Positions 1 to 5,757 of a stretch of 34,175 bases of DNA are shown here, one piece after another. A model generated the notes under the pieces. That model was given only the letters and a program-made list of their open reading frames with translations. It was not told where the DNA came from and made no database searches. Location of the stretch: positions 1 to 34,175 of the IMG/VR virus record IMGVR_UViG_3300032241_000056; one strand, given 5' to 3'. Source of the DNA: a virus. Position 1 is the first letter of the stretch; every line of letters begins with the position of its first letter. Made by a program: the position numbers and the translations under genes.

Positions 1-107
1 CAGTCTTGCGAGGCACAGGCACTATCTTCGCCACCTGTATTGCGCTATTTCAGCCTCTTACCCTTCTGGTAACGCTACAACCTTAGACCGCCACGATGTC
101 GTTAGAG
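1..107. repeat. Direct terminal repeat, left copy
   Basis: The first 107 bases are identical to 34069-34175. No partner gene such as an integrase lies beside it, and it falls inside the GC-rich junction element, so the simplest reading is an assembly overlap of a circular or permuted genome. A true short terminal repeat cannot be excluded from sequence alone. Confidence 0.95.
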
Positions 108-122
108 CCGCCAATCTAAGGG
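1..122 (-). ncRNA. Candidate structured RNA, 5' part (junction element)
   Basis: This is the 5' part of a GC-rich island that continues across the circular junction to about 34003. GC is about 53% over the island against about 28% at 33841-33960. Read on the minus strand it can form CCUUAGA/UCUAAGG (115-121 with 81-87), UUACC/GGUAA around a 5-nt loop (58-72) and ACAGGUG/UGCCUGU (15-38). The last stem uses two G-U pairs that would be A.C mismatches on the plus strand. It lies downstream of the Cro-like gene, so it could be read as that gene's 3' region or as a separate transcript. I do not recognise a known RNA family. It could instead be a replication or packaging site. Confidence 0.42.
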
Positions 123-131
123 GTATTGAGT

Positions 132-422
132 TTACTCCTCGTCTAATTCGTTTTGCAAGCCAAAAGCGTTGGATTTTTCCAACAGCTCAGGCCAAATTAA
201 CCAGAAGTTGTTAGGAAACAAGTCTTTACGACTTACAAGACCATGCGATTCTTTTTCTATTCTTGCGCCTAAAAACATATATTTTGCGGCTGGAATTCCA
301 CGAACACGCCAATTAGACACTGCTGCTGAGTCGCATTTACACATTTTTGCAACCCTTGCAGTACCACCTAAAAGGTCAATTATTGCGGAATCGGTGAGTT
401 TAAGTTGTCTGTCCATGCACAA
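132..422 (-). CDS. Cro/YdaS-like HTH transcriptional regulator
   Basis: A small DNA-binding protein of about 95 residues. Residues about 12-50 form a helix-turn-helix (LLGGTARVAKMCKC...AVSNWRVRGIP) and the C-terminal part has the DLFP...WLIWPEL pattern common in phage Cro-like repressors. It is transcribed divergently from the early operon at 540, and two inverted repeats lie between them, so it probably controls the early promoter and itself. The start is uncertain: TTG at 422 has AGAGG at ideal spacing, whereas ATG at 416 is 12 bases from it. No separate CI-type repressor or integrase is visible, so a lysogeny role is unproven. Confidence 0.82.
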   Translation of the reverse strand: MCMDRQLKLTDSAIIDLLGGTARVAKMCKCDSAAVSNWRVRGIPAAKYMFLGARIEKESHGLVSRKDLFPNNFWLIWPELLEKSNAFGLQNELDEE

Positions 423-434
423 AGTTTACCTCTC

Positions 435-458
435 TTGTTGTTTATTTGCAAACGACAA
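435..458. promoter_or_regulatory. Candidate operator next to the regulator's ribosome site
   Basis: TTGTTGTTT-N6-AAACGACAA is an imperfect inverted repeat, 8 of 9 positions complementary. It sits directly upstream of the regulator's Shine-Dalgarno sequence, a natural place for autoregulation. The 10-mer TGTTGTTTAT recurs at 2884-2893. Function is inferred. Confidence 0.4.
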
Positions 459-464
459 AAATAA

Positions 465-495
465 TTGTTCACAAAAGAAATATTTGTGATATAGT
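465..495 (+). promoter_or_regulatory. Candidate early promoter with embedded operator
   Basis: TATAGT (490-495) preceded by TGA gives an extended -10 (TGnTATAGT). TTCACA (468-473) 16 bases upstream, or TTGTTC (465-470) 19 bases upstream, could be the -35. A perfect inverted repeat TCACAAA-N7-TTTGTGA (469-489) fills the -35/-10 interval, where bound repressor would block polymerase. It would drive the operon beginning at 540. Confidence 0.55.
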
Positions 496-539
496 TCTTA
501 CATAGCACTTTTGCTATGACATTTAAAGGGGAAAATTAA

Positions 540-740
540 ATGAATGAATTACATCAACTAATGCTTGAGCATGAAGAATTTTTAGAGTCTGCACTTGAGG
601 ACATGGAGTTTGGTGCATTACTTACAGATGACCAAGTAGCGTGTATTCGTCAAGCCTGTGGCAAACCAAAACAACGCAAAAACGAAATGTTAACAAATTT
701 GTTCAATGACTTTGGCACAATTTTTAGGGGACAAGCATGA
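540..740 (+). CDS. Hypothetical early protein, 66 aa
   Basis: First gene of the rightward early operon, with a strong AAAGGGGAAAA ribosome site. The 66-residue product is acidic in its first half (several E/D between residues 10 and 30) and basic around KPKQRKNE (about 42-49), and is predicted mostly helical. No family is recognised. Its stop overlaps the next start as ATGA (737-740), so the two are translationally coupled. Its position just behind the regulated promoter suggests immediate-early expression. Confidence 0.75.
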   Translation: MNELHQLMLEHEEFLESALEDMEFGALLTDDQVACIRQACGKPKQRKNEMLTNLFNDFGTIFRGQA

Positions 741-940
741 AAGCATTTCCGATATTAGATTACAAAAATGGTCAAAACGCTTTTATTTATGAGCATAAAG
801 GCATGGACTTGCGTGATTATTTTGCAGCTAAAGCATTGCAAGGTTTATTAAATGAAGCCAATAATAATTATTCTGACCAAGCAATCACAGAATTGGCTTA
901 TTCATTAGCCGATGCAATGATGGAGGCTCGCAATGTCTAA
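737..940 (+). CDS. Hypothetical phage protein with GMxLRDYFA motif
   Basis: A 67-residue protein with the pattern GMDLRDYFAAKALQG followed by a helical ...AYSLADAMMEAR tail. This arrangement recurs in small uncharacterised proteins of proteobacterial phages and prophages. No enzyme motif is visible. It overlaps the gene before by 4 bases and the annealing-protein gene after it by 8 bases, so it is co-translated with the recombination genes. Family recognition is from memory and no function is known. Confidence 0.75.
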   Translation: MKAFPILDYKNGQNAFIYEHKGMDLRDYFAAKALQGLLNEANNNYSDQAITELAYSLADAMMEARNV

Positions 941-1349
941 ATTTTTAGAACTTCGCAAAATTAATGTAAACGAGCATACAGAGCAAAAAGGTCGTTTTAC
1001 ATATCTTTCCTGGGCTTGGGCTGTTGACCAATTACTTCAAAAAGACCCAATGGCTACATGGACTTATGGCGAGCCGTCAACATTTCAAGATGGTTCAATG
1101 ATGGTGTATTGCACAGTTAATGCGTTTGATAAATCAATGACATCAATGCTTCCTGTGCTTAATCATCAAAACCGACCAATTCAAAACCCTAATGCAATGG
1201 ATGTAAATACAGCTATGCAACGCTGTTTAGTAAAAGCAATTGCATTACATGGGATTGGACTTTACATCTACGCTGGGGAAGATTTGCCAGACGATGAAAA
1301 CGCAGCACCAAAATTTAAACCAGCAATAGTAAAAGCAAAGGATATTTAA
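933..1349 (+). CDS. DUF1071/Sak3-like single-strand annealing protein
   Basis: 138 residues. The N-terminal KGRFTYLSWAWAVDQLLQ and central NxxAMDVNTAMQRCLVKAIALHGIGLYIYAGEDLP blocks match the DUF1071 family, which has been assigned to the Sak3 group of phage single-strand annealing proteins. Such proteins anneal complementary single strands during recombination-dependent replication or repair. The acidic C-terminal stretch EDLPDDE is typical. The neighbours fit: a small SSB-tailed protein follows directly and a PD-(D/E)XK nuclease lies two genes on, giving an annealase-exonuclease set like Red or RecET in concept. The start at 933 overlaps the previous gene by 8 bases. Confidence 0.82.
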   Translation: MSKFLELRKINVNEHTEQKGRFTYLSWAWAVDQLLQKDPMATWTYGEPSTFQDGSMMVYCTVNAFDKSMTSMLPVLNHQNRPIQNPNAMDVNTAMQRCLVKAIALHGIGLYIYAGEDLPDDENAAPKFKPAIVKAKDI

Positions 1350-1350
1350 G

Positions 1351-1611
1351 ATGGCATACGAAATGAAAGAAGGCGCAGGAAGTCTTTTTAAGAACTCACG
1401 CAAGACTAGCGACAATCACCCTGACTTTACAGGTTCAATCATGCTTAATGGAAAAGAGCATTGGTTTAGCGCCTGGGTAAAAGAATCGCCAAAAGCGGGC
1501 AAGTTCTTTAGCGTATCTGTTGGCAAAGTAAAAGAGCCAATGGGATTTAAGGCCGCTGGGTCTGACGAGCTACCAAAATCTACATTTGTAGATGATGACA
1601 CGCCATTCTAG
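1351..1611 (+). CDS. Small protein with SSB-like acidic tail
   Basis: 86 residues ending in DDDTPF, very similar to the DDDIPF tip through which bacterial SSB recruits partner proteins. The body (DFTGSIMLNGKEHWFSAWVKE...GKFFSVSVG) alternates beta-strand-like segments with aromatic residues, consistent with a compact OB-like single-strand-binding fold. It starts 1 base after the annealing protein's stop and precedes the nuclease gene. I infer a phage single-strand DNA-binding or recombination accessory protein. The fold assignment is inference; the tail motif is directly visible. Confidence 0.68.
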   Translation: MAYEMKEGAGSLFKNSRKTSDNHPDFTGSIMLNGKEHWFSAWVKESPKAGKFFSVSVGKVKEPMGFKAAGSDELPKSTFVDDDTPF

Positions 1612-1620
1612 GAGAATATA

Positions 1621-1818
1621 ATGTTGAGTCACATCCGAGATGTCATTGGCGATAAATGCCGTATTTTTAGTGAAACTTACAATGTGGATGAGGAAAGACA
1701 GCTCATCGCTTTTGAAGCTAATGATTTAGCTGAAATTATTAAAGATGTGATTCAAACTTGCGCTGATTGTTGTGTTTCTGCAACAGATAGGGCGGCAATT
1801 TTAGAATTGTGTGAATGA
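1621..1818 (+). CDS. Hypothetical protein, 65 aa
   Basis: The ribosome site AGGAGA lies 5-6 bases before ATG. The 65-residue product is acidic and helical with several cysteines, including the cluster CADCC near residues 47-51. No family is recognised. It sits between the SSB-tailed protein and the nuclease and is read in the same direction, so a minor role in the recombination module is possible but not shown. Confidence 0.65.
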   Translation: MLSHIRDVIGDKCRIFSETYNVDEERQLIAFEANDLAEIIKDVIQTCADCCVSATDRAAILELCE

Positions 1819-1838
1819 AGTACAAAAAGGGGAAATAA

Positions 1839-2588
1839 ATGTCAGAACACTGGTATTGCGCTAAAACAGGCGCACCACGCTATACAACAATAGGAAAGAA
1901 TGGAAAAGAACGCAATACAACACTGCGAGACGCAAAAGCAAACCCAGGCACTCTCGTACCTTCCGTTTCTACAATTAACAGCCAGTTATCTAAAGCTGGA
2001 TTGGACACTTGGAAACAAACACAAGTATTGTACGCAGCAACAGAAAACCCAAGATTAGATGGTGAAGGCGAAAAAGAGTGGGTAGATAGGATTCTTTACC
2101 TTGCTCAGCAAAAAAGCCGAGATGCAGCCAATCGTGGCACTTTAATTCATGACTTCTTAGAATCGTTCTATAACCAGACTTATATGCCGGATATGCCAGC
2201 GTATGTCCGAAAGGTAGATGATGCCATCACAGCCCATTTTGGTACTCAGCTATGGGTTGCCGAGCAAAGTTTGGTCAATTCTCAAGAGGCATATGGCGGA
2301 AAATGCGATTTGTACTGTAAGCCACGCCATGATTTTGGTGGGATAGTAATTGACTTTAAGACGACAGAAAAAAACCCTGGTGAACTAACACCCTATACAG
2401 AGCATACCATGCAGTTAGCAGCGTATAGAGAAGTTTTAGCACCTACAGCACGATGCGCCAATGTTTATGTTAATGGCGAAACTAATGAAGTTGCTATTTA
2501 TGAACATACAGAGCAAGATTTAAGAGACAATTATCAAATGTTTTTGCATCTGTTAGGCATCTATAAATTGAAGAATAAGTTAAACTAA
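1839..2588 (+). CDS. PD-(D/E)XK exonuclease (RecB/Cas4-like)
   Basis: 249 residues with the RecB-family nuclease motifs in order: GTLIH with H104 and E108, E142, GGKCDL with D157, VIDFKTT with D172 and K174, and QLAAY with Q192 and Y196. Asp157, Asp172 and Lys174 would hold Mg2+ and cut DNA. With the annealing protein two genes upstream it probably resects double-strand ends to give 3' tails for annealing. The ribosome site is AAAAAGGGGAAAT. It is the last gene of the first early operon, followed by a GC-rich inverted repeat. A pure Cas4-like role is unlikely because the cysteine cluster expected for an iron-sulphur site is not obvious. Confidence 0.82.
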   Translation: MSEHWYCAKTGAPRYTTIGKNGKERNTTLRDAKANPGTLVPSVSTINSQLSKAGLDTWKQTQVLYAATENPRLDGEGEKEWVDRILYLAQQKSRDAANRGTLIHDFLESFYNQTYMPDMPAYVRKVDDAITAHFGTQLWVAEQSLVNSQEAYGGKCDLYCKPRHDFGGIVIDFKTTEKNPGELTPYTEHTMQLAAYREVLAPTARCANVYVNGETNEVAIYEHTEQDLRDNYQMFLHLLGIYKLKNKLN

Positions 2589-2592
2589 TCAC

Positions 2593-2644
2593 GAGGCCAG
2601 TTTGCAGTTGCCCCCCTTTCTGCTCCTTCACGAGGGCTGGCCTC
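2593..2644 (+). terminator. Long-loop hairpin, possible end of first early operon
   Basis: GAGGCCAG (2593-2600) and CTGGCCTC (2637-2644) form a perfect 8-bp stem closing a 36-base loop, followed by ACCTTTTTA. It lies just after the nuclease stop and before the tRNA. The stem and following T run suit a terminator, but the loop is unusually long, so an RNA-processing or other role is possible. Confidence 0.4.
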
Positions 2645-2715
2645 ACCTTTTTACGGGCGAAAGCAATCATTTTTAATGCTTCACATACATTGGGGATTAT
2701 AAGTAGCCCACCCAG

Positions 2716-2791
2716 TCTCAAGTAGCTCAGTCGGTAGAGCAGCAGACTGTTAATCTGTTGGTCGGTGGTTCAAGTCCACCCTTGAGAGCCA
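2716..2791 (+). tRNA. tRNA-Asn (GTT), CCA encoded
   Basis: A complete cloverleaf. The acceptor stem is TCTCAAG/CTTGAGA, the D arm contains AGTCGGTAGAGC, and the anticodon stem GCAGA/TCTGT closes loop CTGTTAA with anticodon GTT. The T arm is GGTGG-TTCAAGT-CCACC, the discriminator base is G, and the CCA end is encoded at 2789-2791. It is the only tRNA in the genome. Many virion proteins here are rich in Asn (fibres, the Q/N-rich virion protein, the tail protein), so it may raise Asn decoding during late synthesis. That link is inference. Confidence 0.97.
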
Positions 2792-2883
2792 GATTTAGGG
2801 CGTTAAGCCGCCAATGTAGGATGCAGTAATTGGGTAATTTTGCGGCTTTCTGACCCATTTGTAGCAACTGCCGAATACAGCCC

Positions 2884-2920
2884 TGTTGTTTATATACAAC
2901 AATATAGGGTTTATCCCTAT
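2884..2920 (+). promoter_or_regulatory. Two adjacent inverted repeats before second early operon
   Basis: TGTTGT-TTATAT-ACAACA (2884-2901) is a perfect 6+6 palindrome, and ATAGGG-TTTAT-CCCTAT (2904-2920) is a perfect 6-bp hairpin. They lie between the tRNA and the gene at 2973. The first shares TGTTGTTTAT with the operator candidate at 435-458. The second resembles the hairpin after the capsid gene (15922-15939). They could be an operator and a tRNA-transcript end or leader structure. No clear -35/-10 pair was found. Confidence 0.4.
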
Positions 2921-2929
2921 GTATTTAGT

Positions 2930-2975
2930 TAAAAAATAATAAGAAACTACTTACATCAACAAGGGGAATCAAATG
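2930..2975 (+). repeat. Shared leader segment, copy 1
   Basis: TAAAAAATAATAAGAAACT (2930-2948, 19 bases) and AAGGGGAATCAAATG (2961-2975, 15 bases including the start codon) occur again, in the same order and orientation relative to the start codon, upstream of the minus-strand gene starting at 33831. The spacer differs (12 bases here, about 26 there). Two operons on opposite strands therefore carry related 5' leaders. Confidence 0.7.
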
Positions 2976-3173
2976 AAATCAAATTATTTGACAACGATGT
3001 ACATTGGCGACACAAAAATTGATGTCCATGGCTCAAACAGACATTACATTGAAGAAATTTACATTTCAGGTACAGATGTTGAAATTTCAGAGATGATTCA
3101 CAGCCTAGGTGGTTGGGATAAATTTGAAAAATTAGCAGATGAAGCAATTTATGAAGATAGAAAATACGCATGA
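2973..3173 (+). CDS. Hypothetical protein, 66 aa
   Basis: First gene of the second rightward operon, with ribosome site AAGGGGAA in the shared leader. The 66-residue acidic product appears to be a small beta-rich N-terminal part (YIGDTKIDVHGS) followed by an EISEMIHSLGGWDKFEKLADEAI helix. No family is recognised. Its last 4 bases overlap the next start as ATGA. It may be co-regulated with the operon at 33831 through the shared leader. Confidence 0.72.
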   Translation: MKSNYLTTMYIGDTKIDVHGSNRHYIEEIYISGTDVEISEMIHSLGGWDKFEKLADEAIYEDRKYA

Positions 3174-3424
3174 TTTCTAAATATATTGCTAGTATTTTTG
3201 AAGGTGAAGCGCCATGCGACAAGTGCGACCAATTTGATTTATGCAAAGAAGAAGAAATGGCTTGTAGAGCGTTTTCTTACTATGTATTGCATGGGTCGTT
3301 TAGCGTAGATACCCCAAGACACCCTACAAATGGTCTTTACAATCAAATATTTAGCGATGATGACAGGGCTTTAAAGTCTTATATGAAATCTTTGGCAGCT
3401 AAAGAAGGTGGATATGGAAAATAA
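3170..3424 (+). CDS. Small cysteine-motif protein, 84 aa
   Basis: 84 residues with CDKCDQFDLCKEEEMAC near residues 16-32, a C-x2-C-x5-C-x6-C pattern able to bind zinc or an iron-sulphur cluster. This is followed by AFSYYVLHG and a P.HPTNGLYNQIFSDDD segment seen in uncharacterised phage proteins. The metal-binding idea rests only on cysteine spacing. It is coupled to its upstream neighbour by ATGA and overlaps the next gene by 11 bases. Confidence 0.75.
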   Translation: MISKYIASIFEGEAPCDKCDQFDLCKEEEMACRAFSYYVLHGSFSVDTPRHPTNGLYNQIFSDDDRALKSYMKSLAAKEGGYGK

Positions 3425-3596
3425 AAAATACCGCCCAAAATCAGCTTTTAAGGAAATGTTTAAGCACCGCAATCATATAACGCACATGATTGGCAAATTA
3501 AAAACAGTTGAATCTAAAAGACGAGTTATTGAATTGTCATCTGGGCCATTGTTTTACATATTTGGCTATACAAGGGGAAATAATGAACGCAAATGA
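3414..3596 (+). CDS. Hypothetical basic protein, 60 aa
   Basis: I chose ATG at 3414 over the in-frame GTG at 3408 because AAGAAGG (3402-3408) is then correctly spaced. The product begins MENKKYRPK, is strongly basic (many K/R/H in the first 45 residues) and could bind nucleic acid, although no domain is recognised. It overlaps the next gene's start by 14 bases. Confidence 0.62.
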   Translation: MENKKYRPKSAFKEMFKHRNHITHMIGKLKTVESKRRVIELSSGPLFYIFGYTRGNNERK

Positions 3597-4110
3597 ACTA
3601 GCTGACGAACTTGATAAATCAAGGCAAGAATCTTTTACCTCGGAGTATTTAGTTGGCCAAGCAGCCACCATGCTACGCCAGCAACAAGCTGAAATTGAGG
3701 CGTTGAAAAAGGAAGCAGCACTACAAAGGCTATCTGACTTTACGCAAGAAGCTGACAATGAACCAGTAGCAATTCGTTATGACTTTGATGGTTACGGCTA
3801 TCAATATATGGACTCAGGAAGTGGTAGTGATTGGCAGACTAGAGTTGAAGGTGAATTTCTTTATACCCATCCAGCAGAACACGATTTAGGAATTGCAGAA
3901 GCTATTGGGTTTGATAAAGGATATGCAGCAGCACAAGCTGAAATAAAGGAATTAAAAAATGGATTTTATGATTGGTCAAAATACATAAAATTACAAATAA
4001 AACAATTAACAGATGAAGAAATAAATGAAGTATTTAGCAAGACTTGGTTGGATTTAAAAGATTACAAGGAATTTGCTAGAGCAATACTAAGAAAGGCTAA
4101 TGAGAAATGA
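3583..4110 (+). CDS. Phage protein with AATMLRQQQAEIEAL coiled module
   Basis: I chose ATG at 3583, since AAGGGGAAATA sits 5-10 bases upstream; the frame is open further up but lacks a site. The 175-residue product starts NANELADELDK, then AATMLRQQQAEIEALKKEAA forms a short coiled coil (about residues 27-47). A middle section carries DFDGYGYQYMDSGSGSDW, and a C-terminal LTDEEINEVF...FARAILRKANEK helical segment follows. Both end modules occur in many modular, uncharacterised phage early proteins. The coiled module is repeated in the next gene at both DNA and protein level. Function unknown. Confidence 0.72.
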   Translation: MNANELADELDKSRQESFTSEYLVGQAATMLRQQQAEIEALKKEAALQRLSDFTQEADNEPVAIRYDFDGYGYQYMDSGSGSDWQTRVEGEFLYTHPAEHDLGIAEAIGFDKGYAAAQAEIKELKNGFYDWSKYIKLQIKQLTDEEINEVFSKTWLDLKDYKEFARAILRKANEK

Positions 4111-4319
4111 GCGTATTAAAAATAGCTGATGAAATAGACAACTTGCTAAAAGAGCAGGAGCAACTACCTTGGGGAACAAAACAAGTATATTTAGATTTAG
4201 CAGCCACCATTATACGCCAGCAACAAGCTGAACTAGACTCATTGAGAAGCGTAGCGTACTGGCTTAAAGAAAACCGCCAAGAGGTCTGGGATGACATTAA
4301 GAAATGGAGCAAGATATGA
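4107..4319 (+). CDS. Short paralogue of the coiled module, 70 aa
   Basis: 70 residues. AATIIRQQQAELDSL matches AATMLRQQQAEIEAL of the preceding gene, and the DNA is 31 of 33 identical (4200-4232 against 3661-3693), so this arose by recent duplication or recombination of a shared cassette. The C-terminal part, WLKENRQEVWDDIKKW, is unrelated to its neighbour. It overlaps the gene before by 4 bases (ATGA). Function unknown. Confidence 0.68.
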   Translation: MSVLKIADEIDNLLKEQEQLPWGTKQVYLDLAATIIRQQQAELDSLRSVAYWLKENRQEVWDDIKKWSKI

Positions 4320-4501
4320 ACGAAGGAGGAAAAGGCGATAAGCAAAGGCCATTAGGCATTGATAAAAAAGAATTTGATAAACGCTGGGATGAAATTTTTA
4401 ACAAAGAGATTGTCAAAGAAAACGATGGTGGTTTGACATTAAATGTAAATGTAGAAAACCAAGATTACCAAGCAACAATTACATATAAGGTAAATATATG
4501 A
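4316..4501 (+). CDS. Hypothetical protein, GGKGDKQRP type, 61 aa
   Basis: I chose the start at 4316 because GGAG (4306-4309) is 6 bases upstream and the product then begins MNEGGKGDKQRPLG. That opening is common in small phage proteins of unknown function. The middle is acidic and the C-terminal half (LTLNVNVENQDYQATITYKVNI) looks like beta strands. It overlaps the gene before by 4 bases and the gene after by 4 bases. Confidence 0.66.
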   Translation: MNEGGKGDKQRPLGIDKKEFDKRWDEIFNKEIVKENDGGLTLNVNVENQDYQATITYKVNI

Positions 4502-4641
4502 AATACGAGAACTTTGTAAACAATTATCAACGCTATTTAAAAAGCCCTAGAACACTGTCAGAAGCGTTTAAAACAGATGAGTATTGTTCTGCTATTACTA
4601 GACCTAAATCAGGCTTCTGGGCGTGGCTTATGCGTTTTTAA
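4498..4641 (+). CDS. Small protein with TLSEAFK motif, 47 aa
   Basis: The start overlaps the previous stop as ATGA (4498-4501). The product is 47 residues, MKYENFVNNYQRYLK through TLSEAFKTDEYCSAITRP to WAWLMRF. Phage and prophage genomes contain similar very short proteins with an (R/T)xLSEAF...YxxAIxxP pattern and unknown function. Its 3' end overlaps the convergent endolysin gene by 14 bases, so the rightward operon ends without space for a terminator. Confidence 0.62.
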   Translation: MKYENFVNNYQRYLKSPRTLSEAFKTDEYCSAITRPKSGFWAWLMRF

Positions 4642-5143
4642 TCATATCTAAAGCTTCTTTTTCCTCTATATTAACACGCTCCATCCAACCATGTCCAAAT
4701 AGAGGGAAAAGTTTTAATGAACGGTAATAAGCCCGTCTTTCATCCGAGAATTTGACGATAACATCAGCAATATTACTTGCTCTAAGCTTATCCAAAACTC
4801 GCTGTCCGATAATCCCGTCAGGTAGGAGGCCAAGACAGGACTGTAAAAGTTTAATAGACCGACCACTTCCTGCGTTGACTCCCATTGAAAATACGAGAAA
4901 ACTAAGTCCTCGAGGGAGTAAGTCTCCGTATGGTTTCCAATATCGTTGTTCATATAGTGGTGATACCTGGTCAATAGTTAAATTCTGCATATCTTTTACA
5001 GATACCGGATGTCCTACCCATTCTTCCCATGTTTCTCTTGTAACTCCATACATTGTAGCCCCACCAGGGTCTCCGTTTGAGTCTGAAAACTTGCCTTCGC
5101 TTTTAATTAAAAGGTGCAGTGCTTCTTTAAAATTACTGGGCAT
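4628..5143 (-). CDS. Endolysin, GH108 N-acetylmuramidase
   Basis: 171 residues. The N-terminal SEGKFSDSNGDPGGATMYGVT matches the GH108 signature, with Glu16 as the expected catalytic acid. The C-terminal part (LLPDGIIGQRVLDKL...RRAYYRSL...GHGWMERV) matches the peptidoglycan-binding half usual for this family. It cuts the glycan strand of peptidoglycan to release progeny. There is no signal peptide or membrane anchor, so it needs a holin; holin candidates lie just upstream. It is the last gene of the leftward late block and overlaps the Rz gene by 11 bases. Confidence 0.93.
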   Translation of the reverse strand: MPSNFKEALHLLIKSEGKFSDSNGDPGGATMYGVTRETWEEWVGHPVSVKDMQNLTIDQVSPLYEQRYWKPYGDLLPRGLSFLVFSMGVNAGSGRSIKLLQSCLGLLPDGIIGQRVLDKLRASNIADVIVKFSDERRAYYRSLKLFPLFGHGWMERVNIEEKEALDMIKNA

Positions 5144-5534
5144 TTAACTTGTTTACTTCTTCAATTAAGGATTCGAGCTGGAGGGTTGTTGCAGCGCATT
5201 TTTGAGCAAATTGTGGGTCGGAGGCTGTACCAAGAGTTCCTTCGGGAATTGAGGCGGTGCTGGACAGTTTACTGCTACTGGGGTAGTGCAACCCAGCATA
5301 GTAAGAATTAATGCGAGCAAGCTTATTCTCGTAATCATTAGTCACCTGTTTTGTAATGAGTTGTTGTTGGATTAATAAGTCTTTGTTTTTTTGTTCTTGG
5401 ATTTTTCCCTGCTCTGCAACCGATTGTCTGTAGTCCAAAAATCGTAAATGTTCCACATAATAACCACTACAAAAAGAAAGCAGTAAAAAACCAGCCACAA
5501 TGACAATTTTGAAGTAAACATTAGGTGTTGGCAT
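5133..5534 (-). CDS. Rz-like inner-membrane spanin
   Basis: A predicted i-spanin of 133 residues. The N-terminal membrane anchor (about residues 8-25, YFKIVIVAGFLLLSFCSGYY) is followed by a charged, Q/K-rich coiled-coil periplasmic stretch. ATG at 5534 was chosen over ATG at 5540 because AAAAGGA is 5 bases upstream of it. It would pair with the lipoprotein encoded inside it to fuse inner and outer membranes at the last step of lysis. Sequence identity to lambda Rz is not expected; topology and position carry the call. Confidence 0.85.
   Translation of the reverse strand: MPTPNVYFKIVIVAGFLLLSFCSGYYVEHLRFLDYRQSVAEQGKIQEQKNKDLLIQQQLITKQVTNDYENKLARINSYYAGLHYPSSSKLSSTASIPEGTLGTASDPQFAQKCAATTLQLESLIEEVNKLNAQ
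5165..5338 (-). CDS. Rz1-like outer-membrane spanin, nested in Rz
   Basis: A 57-residue reading frame lies entirely within the Rz gene in another frame. It begins MITRISLLALILTMLGC, a lipoprotein signal peptide with a lipobox ending at Cys17. This is followed by a short proline-rich mature part (CPAPPQFPKELLVQPP). That is the standard architecture of an o-spanin, and the nested arrangement is the lambda Rz/Rz1 layout. It is shorter than 60 codons and easily overlooked. It confirms a Gram-negative host. Confidence 0.9.
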   Translation of the reverse strand: MITRISLLALILTMLGCTTPVAVNCPAPPQFPKELLVQPPTHNLLKNALQQPSSSNP

Positions 5535-5757
5535 TGCCATCCTTTTCGGTAGCTGATTGTGCGCCTACATAGATACCACCAGCGCCTAATAATGAGCCTA
5601 TACCAAGCCCAAAACCTGAAAAATCAATGGCATGGTTGTAAACAGTATGAATAAATCCCAAACTAACAAAGGTAATTAAACCAATAAATATGCCAAATCT
5701 ACCAATGCAATAGGTTTTATTATCGTTTTGGGTTAATAAATCTTTAAAGAATTTCAT
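5521..5757 (-). CDS. Small two-helix membrane protein, holin candidate
   Basis: I chose ATG at 5757 because it overlaps the previous stop as ATGA; the frame is open further upstream. The 78-residue product starts MKFFKDLLTQ and has two hydrophobic segments (about residues 22-41 and 47-68, the second glycine-rich) and a polar tail. Position between the coiled-coil membrane protein and the spanins makes it a holin or holin partner. Which of the two membrane proteins makes the lethal hole cannot be told from sequence. Confidence 0.72.
   Translation of the reverse strand: MKFFKDLLTQNDNKTYCIGRFGIFIGLITFVSLGFIHTVYNHAIDFSGFGLGIGSLLGAGGIYVGAQSATEKDGNANT

Noticed and set aside
169-489. 106-codon frame on the plus strand opposite the Cro-like gene
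   Set aside because: It is antisense to a recognisable HTH gene, has no ribosome site, and runs through the operator region.
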